Part shown: in pieces, positions 59,731 to 64,000 of the stretch
Layout of the letters: the number at the start of each line of letters is the position of its first letter
Numbering within the stretch: position 1 is the first letter of the stretch
From: Blastococcus sp. TF02A-35
GTDB taxonomy: Bacteria > Actinomycetota > Actinomycetes > Mycobacteriales > Geodermatophilaceae
Assembly (NCBI RefSeq): GCF_004571075.1
Contig: NZ_SPQP01000003.1
Location: 62,001 to 126,000 of the forward strand
DNA length: 64,000 nucleotides
Direction: 5' to 3'
The notes under the pieces: model-generated
The model's input: the letters and a program-made list of their open reading frames with translations, nothing else
The model's database searches: none
What the model was told of the DNA's origin: nothing
Program-made: the position numbers and the translations under genes

Positions 59731-60402
59731 TCAGCCCGTGGGGTTGCTCCGGTCGCGGAGGACGGCGAGCGCCGGCGCGTACATCCGGGCCTTGATGGTG
59801 CCCAGTGTGTCGCCGGCCTTGCCGGCCAGCGACGCGGCCAGCTCCACAGCGGTCGGACGGACGACGTCCTCGTCGACCGCGCGGTCCACGATCGCGGCGG
59901 CCTGCGCGTCGGCGCCGCCGTAGCGCCGTCCGGTGGTCATCGCCTCGTGCGCGGCCTGCGGGCTGAGGCGGGCCTGGATCAGGGCGGACATGCCGCGGGT
60001 GAACGGGATGCCGATGTCGGCCTCGGGCAGGCACCAGAAGCCGCGGTCGGCCCGCATGACGCGGAAGTCGTGCGCCAGCGAGAGCATCGCGCCGGCCGCG
60101 AAGGTGTGCCCCTGCAGCGCGGCGACGGTGACGAGCGGCAGCGAGAGCACGCGGGCGAAGAGCTCGTGCACGCGGACGACGTAGGCCTCGTGCTGGTCGG
60201 CGTGAGCGAACAGCCAGTCCAGGTCCAGGCCGTTGGAGAAGAACTTGCCGGTGGCCGCGGTGACCAGGGCGCGCGCGCCCTCGGCCCGCTCCACCTCGTC
60301 CAGGGCGGCCTCCACCTGCGCCAGCCAGTCGGGGTGGAAACGGTTCTCGGTGTCGCCGAGGTCGAGGACGAAGACGTCGTCGTGGCGGTCCAGGGTGGGC
60401 AT
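59731..60402 (-). CDS. enoyl-CoA hydratase/isomerase family protein
   Basis: 223-aa crotonase-fold protein. Oxyanion-hole segments are GKFFSNGLDLDWL and LQGHTFAAGAMLSLAHDFRVMRAD; FWCLPEADIGIPFTRGM follows. The pattern resembles delta3,delta2-enoyl-CoA isomerases more than classical hydratases, with Glu and Asp near the usual acid-base positions. It starts at ATG 60402, eight nt after the TetR stop, so the regulator and enzyme form an operon, pointing to fatty-acid or PHA monomer metabolism. Confidence 0.85.
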   Translation of the reverse strand: MPTLDRHDDVFVLDLGDTENRFHPDWLAQVEAALDEVERAEGARALVTAATGKFFSNGLDLDWLFAHADQHEAYVVRVHELFARVLSLPLVTVAALQGHTFAAGAMLSLAHDFRVMRADRGFWCLPEADIGIPFTRGMSALIQARLSPQAAHEAMTTGRRYGGADAQAAAIVDRAVDEDVVRPTAVELAASLAGKAGDTLGTIKARMYAPALAVLRDRSNPTG

Positions 60403-60410
60403 CGGTTCTC

Positions 60411-61010
60411 CTAGGGGGTGTCGAGGACGGCGCCGACGGCGGCCGCCAGGTGCCGGCGGGTCAGGGGACGCACCCGGCCGGCGCGGATCTCGGGGAACAG
60501 CAGCGCCGCCGGCAGGCGCACGACGCACGTGGTGACGACGTCGACCGCCGCCCGGTCGGCCCGGCCGTGGGTCGCCCGGGCCAGGGTGCGCAGCACGCCG
60601 GCCAGCTCCCGGTCGAGCGCCCGGAGGTCGGCCGCCACGGGCTCGGCCACGCCCTCGGCCAGGATCTCCTCGCGGGTGAGGGCGGTGAGCAGCTGGGCGG
60701 CACCGAGGTCCTGCTCGGCCAGCCGCGCGGGGGAGTCGGCCGCGGCCTGGACCGCCCGCCGTCCTCCGCCCGCCGCCAGCTCGGCGTCCACCGCATCCCG
60801 CAGGAGCGCGAGGAACTGGCGGGCCCGACGCAGCCAGGCGCTGGCGAGCAGCGTCTCCAGGTCGCCGAACGCGTGGTAGACGCTGCCGTTCGAGGCGCCC
60901 GCGCGCGCGGCCAGCGCGCGGACGGTCAGCCCGGGGCGCCCGGAGCCGACCACCAGCGCCTCGGCCGCGTCGAGCAGCGCGTCGGGCGAGTGGAGCCGGG
61001 GGCGAGCCAT
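60411..61010 (-). CDS. TetR-family transcriptional regulator
   Basis: 199-aa repressor. The HTH lies at about residues 25-50: VRALAARAGASNGSVYHAFGDLETLL. The ligand-binding half is helical and Ala/Leu-rich (AEQDLGAAQLLTALTREEIL). It probably controls itself, the enoyl-CoA hydratase gene and perhaps divergent phaC. A GAGCA-TG-TGCTC palindrome lies 12-23 nt upstream of its ATG. Ligand could be an acyl-CoA, as in several TetR regulators of lipid genes. Confidence 0.88.
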   Translation of the reverse strand: MARPRLHSPDALLDAAEALVVGSGRPGLTVRALAARAGASNGSVYHAFGDLETLLASAWLRRARQFLALLRDAVDAELAAGGGRRAVQAAADSPARLAEQDLGAAQLLTALTREEILAEGVAEPVAADLRALDRELAGVLRTLARATHGRADRAAVDVVTTCVVRLPAALLFPEIRAGRVRPLTRRHLAAAVGAVLDTP

Positions 61011-61021
61011 GCCGCGAATTA

Positions 61022-61033
61022 GAGCATGTGCTC
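61022..61033. promoter_or_regulatory. candidate TetR operator
   Basis: GAGCATGTGCTC, a 5-bp inverted repeat with a 2-nt centre, between the tetR start (61010) and phaC start (61168), close to the tetR side. Likely bound by the TetR protein. Confidence 0.55.
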
Positions 61034-61167
61034 CACAACGGGCCCGCAGCCGTCCTCTCGCGGCCTGCCCCGTTCCGGAAGGTGTGGTTGAGTGGGCGAG
61101 GTCACATCCGCGCCTCGGGGACCGGCGTCCCGGCTCCCCGCAGGCGGCGCGCGTGAAGGAGACCGCC

Positions 61168-62931
61168 ATGGCCCAGCCCGCGACCGAACCGGCCCGCAAC
61201 GCCTCCGCTCCCCCGCCGGAACGCCCCACTGCCGTGGCCGAGACCGGCACCCCGGAGGCTGCCGCGGAGGCCGCCACCGGCCTCGACATGGTCCTGGTCG
61301 ACGCCGCCCGCGGCCCCCTGCGCCGACTCGTGCCCCCGGCGGGCACGGCGGTGCGCTTCGGCTCCTCGCTGGCCCGCAAGCCGGGCACCGTCGCGCGCCG
61401 GGCGGGCGAGCTCGTGGGCGAGCTGGGCCGGATCACCACCGGCCGGTCGGAGCTCGCCCCCGGGAAGAAGGACAAGCGGTTCGCCGACCCGGCCTGGACC
61501 GGCAACCCGCTGCTGAAGCGGGCCATACAGCTGCACCTGGCCACGGCCCGGACCGCGTGGGAGCTCATCGAGGACGCCGACCTGGACTGGCAGGACGACG
61601 AGCGGATCCGCTTCACCGCGACGAACCTCGTCGACGCGCTCGCCCCCAGCAACGTACCGTTCCTCAACCCGCTGGCGCTGAAGGCGACCATCGACACCGG
61701 CGGCCGCAACGTCGTCGAGGGCGTGCGCCGGATGGTGTCGGACCTGACCTCGCCGCCGCGCGTGCCCTCGATGGTCGAGCCGGACGCGTTCACCGTCGGC
61801 GAGGACCTCGCGGTGACGCCGGGCGCCGTCGTCTTCCGGACGCCGGTGTTCGAGCTCATCCAGTACCGGCCGACGACGGAGAAGGTCCGCTCGCTGCCGC
61901 TGGTCATGGTCCCGCCAACGATCAACAAGTACTACATCACCGACCTGGCGCCGGGCCGCAGCATCGTGGAGCACTACGTCTCCGCCGGCCAGCAGGTCTT
62001 CATGATCTCGTGGCGCAACCCCGACGAGCGGCACGCCGACTGGGACCTCGACACCTACGGCCAGGCGCTCGTCGACGCGATGGACGTCGTCGAGCGGATC
62101 ACCGGCCAGGAGCAGGTGGCCCTCCAGGCCTTCTGCTCCGGCGGCATCATCACCGCGATGGTCCTCGCGCACCTCGCCGCGACCGGCCGGCAGGACCGCG
62201 TGCGCGCGGCCAGCTACGCCGTCACCGTCCTGGACTGGTCGCGGGCGGGCACCGTGTCGGCGCTCATGGACCCCGACGCGGTGGAGGCCGCCACCGAGCG
62301 CTCCCGCAGGAAGGGGTACCTGGACGGCGCCCAGCTGGCCGAGGTCTTCGCCTGGCTGCGGCCCAACGACCTGATCTGGAACTACTGGGTCAACAACTAC
62401 CTGCAGGGCAAGCCGCCGCCGAACTTCGACATCCTCTTCTGGAACGCCGACACCACCCGCATGTCGGCCGGGCTGCACCGCGACTTCATCGACGTCGCCG
62501 TCCGCAACGCCCTGACCGAGCCGGGCGCGGTGTCGATGCTCGGCTCGCCGGTAGACCTGTCGGCGGTCACCGTGGACACCTACGCCACGGCCGGGATCGC
62601 CGACCACCTCTGCCCCTGGGAGGCCTGCTACCGGACGACGCAGCTCCTGGGCGGCGAGAGCCGGTTCATCCTCTCCACGAGCGGCCACATCGCCTCGCTG
62701 GTGAACCCCCCGGGGAACCCGAAGTCGACGCTCCAGGTCGCGGGGTCCACACCGCCGGACCCGCAGCAGTGGCTGAGGTCGGCCGAGACGGTCAAGGGCT
62801 CCTGGTGGCCGGACTTCATGACCTGGCTCGGCGACCGCTCCGGCGAGGAGGTCCCGGCGCCGGCCGAGCTCGGCGGCAACGGGCTGGAGGTGCTCGCCGA
62901 GGCGCCGGGGACCTATGTCTTCGACAAGTAG
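61168..62931 (+). CDS. phaC: poly(3-hydroxyalkanoate) synthase
   Basis: 587-aa PHA polymerase with an N-terminal PhaC_N domain (DPAWTGNPLLKRAIQLHL, KATIDTGGRNVVEGVRRM) and an alpha/beta-hydrolase catalytic domain. Catalytic Cys 323 lies in LQAFCSGGIITAMV, where the usual lipase-box Gly at the first position is Ala; the Asp is in TAGIADHLCPW and the His in STSGHIASLVNPP. Polymer is stored in granules. ATG 61168 has AAGGAG seven nt upstream. phaZ overlaps its end by 17 nt. A longer frame from 61009 includes the promoter and was rejected. Confidence 0.92.
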   Translation: MAQPATEPARNASAPPPERPTAVAETGTPEAAAEAATGLDMVLVDAARGPLRRLVPPAGTAVRFGSSLARKPGTVARRAGELVGELGRITTGRSELAPGKKDKRFADPAWTGNPLLKRAIQLHLATARTAWELIEDADLDWQDDERIRFTATNLVDALAPSNVPFLNPLALKATIDTGGRNVVEGVRRMVSDLTSPPRVPSMVEPDAFTVGEDLAVTPGAVVFRTPVFELIQYRPTTEKVRSLPLVMVPPTINKYYITDLAPGRSIVEHYVSAGQQVFMISWRNPDERHADWDLDTYGQALVDAMDVVERITGQEQVALQAFCSGGIITAMVLAHLAATGRQDRVRAASYAVTVLDWSRAGTVSALMDPDAVEAATERSRRKGYLDGAQLAEVFAWLRPNDLIWNYWVNNYLQGKPPPNFDILFWNADTTRMSAGLHRDFIDVAVRNALTEPGAVSMLGSPVDLSAVTVDTYATAGIADHLCPWEACYRTTQLLGGESRFILSTSGHIASLVNPPGNPKSTLQVAGSTPPDPQQWLRSAETVKGSWWPDFMTWLGDRSGEEVPAPAELGGNGLEVLAEAPGTYVFDK

Positions 62932-63739
62932 CCCGGAGGTCGTGCGCAGCCTGACCGTCCAGGGACGGACGATCCGGGCCGCCGTCCGGCCGGGGTCGGA
63001 CGACGCGGTGCCCCCGCTGCTGCTGATGAACGGCATCGGCGCGAGCCTCGAGGTGCTGCAGCCGCTGGTGGACGCGCTGGACCCCCGGCGCACCGTCGTC
63101 CGGTTCGACGTGCCGGGGGTCGGCGGGTCACCGCGCCCCGTCGTCCCCTACGTGCTGTCCACGCTCAGCCCGGTGGTGGCCGGGCTGCTGAGCCGGCTGG
63201 GCTACGACGAGCCGGTCGACGTGCTGGGGCTGTCGTGGGGCGGCGGGCTGGCCCAGCACTTCGCCGTCCAGCACCGCCGGCGCTGCCGGAAGCTGGTGCT
63301 GGCCGCCACGGCGACCGGGTCGCTGATGGTGCCGGCCCACCCGCGGGTGCTCGCCCGCATGCTCACCCCCCGCCGGCACCGCGACCCCGACTACGCGCGG
63401 CGGATCGCCGGGGACATCTACGGCGGGACGATGCGCACCGAGCCGGAGCGCGCAGCCGCAGTGCTGCACGCCAACACCCGGGTGGGGCCGAGGCGGGGGT
63501 ACTACTATCAGCTGGCCTCCAGCGCGGGCTGGAGCTCGCTGCCCTTCCTGCGGCTGATCCGGCAGCCCACGCTGGTGGTCGCAGGTGACGACGACCCGAT
63601 CATCCCGGTGGTGAACGCCCGCTTGATGGCGCGCCTGCTCCCCCACGGGCGGCTGCACGTCTACCCGGGCGGGCACATCGCGCTGATCACCGAGGCGCAG
63701 GAGCTGGCGCCGGTGATCGAGCGCTTCCTCGACGAGTAG
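62915..63739 (+). CDS. phaZ: intracellular PHA depolymerase (PhaZ, alpha/beta hydrolase)
   Basis: 274-aa hydrolase matching the medium-chain-length depolymerase PhaZ of pseudomonads: LLLMNGIGASLEVL, VVRFDVPGVGGSPRP, LGLSWGGGLAQHFAV (nucleophile Ser), IAGDIYGGTMRTEPE, PTLVVAGDDDPIIPVVNARL and the His in YPGGHIALI. It hydrolyses stored PHA in granules. ATG 62915 lies within phaC; GTG 62942 with a GGAGG site close by is the alternative. Coupling of synthase and depolymerase permits polymer turnover. Confidence 0.88.
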   Translation: MSSTSSPEVVRSLTVQGRTIRAAVRPGSDDAVPPLLLMNGIGASLEVLQPLVDALDPRRTVVRFDVPGVGGSPRPVVPYVLSTLSPVVAGLLSRLGYDEPVDVLGLSWGGGLAQHFAVQHRRRCRKLVLAATATGSLMVPAHPRVLARMLTPRRHRDPDYARRIAGDIYGGTMRTEPERAAAVLHANTRVGPRRGYYYQLASSAGWSSLPFLRLIRQPTLVVAGDDDPIIPVVNARLMARLLPHGRLHVYPGGHIALITEAQELAPVIERFLDE

Positions 63740-64000
63740 TCAGCGGCCGCTCGCGGTGACCAGGTGGCCGCCGGTCGAGCCGTAGGGCTCCACCGCGAAC
63801 CCGAGCTGCTCCAGGACGGCCGCGACGGCGCTGGACATCGTGCGCTGCACGGCCTCGTCGGCCTCGGCGCCCCGCACCTGCTGGACGCTCATCCGCTCGT
63901 GCTGCCGCCAGGCGACGACCAGCCCGCCGAGCTCGGGGCGCGGCGTCAGGCAGGCCCCACCGGAGGCGCGCGCCGGCCCGTCGCCGTCGTGCAGCGGGAG
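63740..64000 (-). CDS. C-terminal 86 residues of an unidentified protein (cut by window edge)
   Basis: The frame runs from the window edge to a TGA at 63740, directly against the phaZ stop codon (convergent). It ends QLGFAVEPYGSTGGHLVTASGR, with RPELGGLVVAWRQHERMSVQQV before it and DGDGPARASGGACLTP at the open end. It has regular high-GC codon use with no stop, so it is probably real. No motif is recognisable in this part, and the start lies outside the window. Confidence 0.6.
   Translation of the reverse strand, partial: LPLHDGDGPARASGGACLTPRPELGGLVVAWRQHERMSVQQVRGAEADEAVQRTMSSAVAAVLEQLGFAVEPYGSTGGHLVTASGR

Noticed and set aside
1-64000. tRNA, rRNA, insertion sequences, prophage, integrase or att sites
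   Set aside because: None seen on either strand; gene content and composition are uniform core-genome type.

Overview
This is a very GC-rich chromosomal segment from an actinobacterium. The diagnostic genes are two mycothiol biosynthesis genes (mshA, mshD), the orphan nitrogen regulator glnR, an hbhA-like gene, lmeA, and rsiG, the c-di-GMP-dependent anti-sigma factor of WhiG. Extreme G/C codon bias, many GTG starts, 4-bp GTGA/ATGA gene overlaps and short or absent 5' leaders fit this. Among actinobacteria the mix (WhiG/RsiG switch, PHA synthesis, RsbW- and PP2C-type regulators) suggests Geodermatophilaceae or a close relative; that family assignment is inference. No phage, transposon, CRISPR, rRNA or tRNA was seen, so this looks like ordinary core chromosome with regulatory oddities.

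Layout. 1-7.3 kb (mostly minus): gpmA (cut by the window edge), an alpha-oxoamine synthase, a drug-efflux MFS protein, a YbjN protein and mshA; then an SDR (plus) and murB with a tiny overlapping gene. mshA/ybjN/gpmA, murB, the SDR and the XRE-hbhA-DUF2516 trio recall the M. tuberculosis Rv0474-Rv0489 neighbourhood. 7.3-9.3 kb: two methyltransferase/spermidine-synthase-like genes and a PspC protein. 9.3-15.1 kb: DUF2516, hbhA, its XRE regulator, an asparaginase, rsiG, ygfZ, a Fur regulator and pabC. 15.2-22 kb: nhaA, an uncharacterised stretch with a putative micro-gene, a DUF885 peptidase-like gene, a nitrobindin-fold protein and a PAS/PP2C phosphatase.

22-31.4 kb: sulfur and phosphate block resembling Rv0814c-Rv0820: sseC, rhodanese with a cysteine-rich leader peptide, thioredoxin, lmeA, a membrane protein, glnR, mshD and pstSCAB with a PHO box. 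31.4-39 kb: GNAT, a degenerate LCP/LytR_C protein, a 42-bp-repeat coiled-coil gene, stress-type small proteins, a siderophore-interacting flavoprotein, and a PhoP/PhoR-type two-component pair joined by three 5-codon minicistrons. 39-43 kb: thioesterase, cysQ, cysD and cysN (sulfate assimilation). 43-50 kb: P450, RsbW-like kinase, a small HTH protein with a palindromic intergenic region, and hrpA.

50-64 kb: MarR/MFS efflux operon, two hemerythrin-domain proteins, two acyl-CoA dehydrogenases, a second MFS, a BrkB/YihY protein, a TetR/enoyl-CoA hydratase pair, and a PHA locus in which phaC overlaps an intracellular-type depolymerase gene, phaZ. Themes: mycothiol and sulfur metabolism, phosphate and nitrogen sensing, stress signalling, storage-lipid turnover. 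The most unusual items are the triple minicistron at 37433-37477, the GTTGC palindrome cluster at 45258-45329, an RsiG with one intact and one decayed c-di-GMP motif, a catalytically degenerate LCP protein, and a promoter-driven micro-ORF at 16608-16708.
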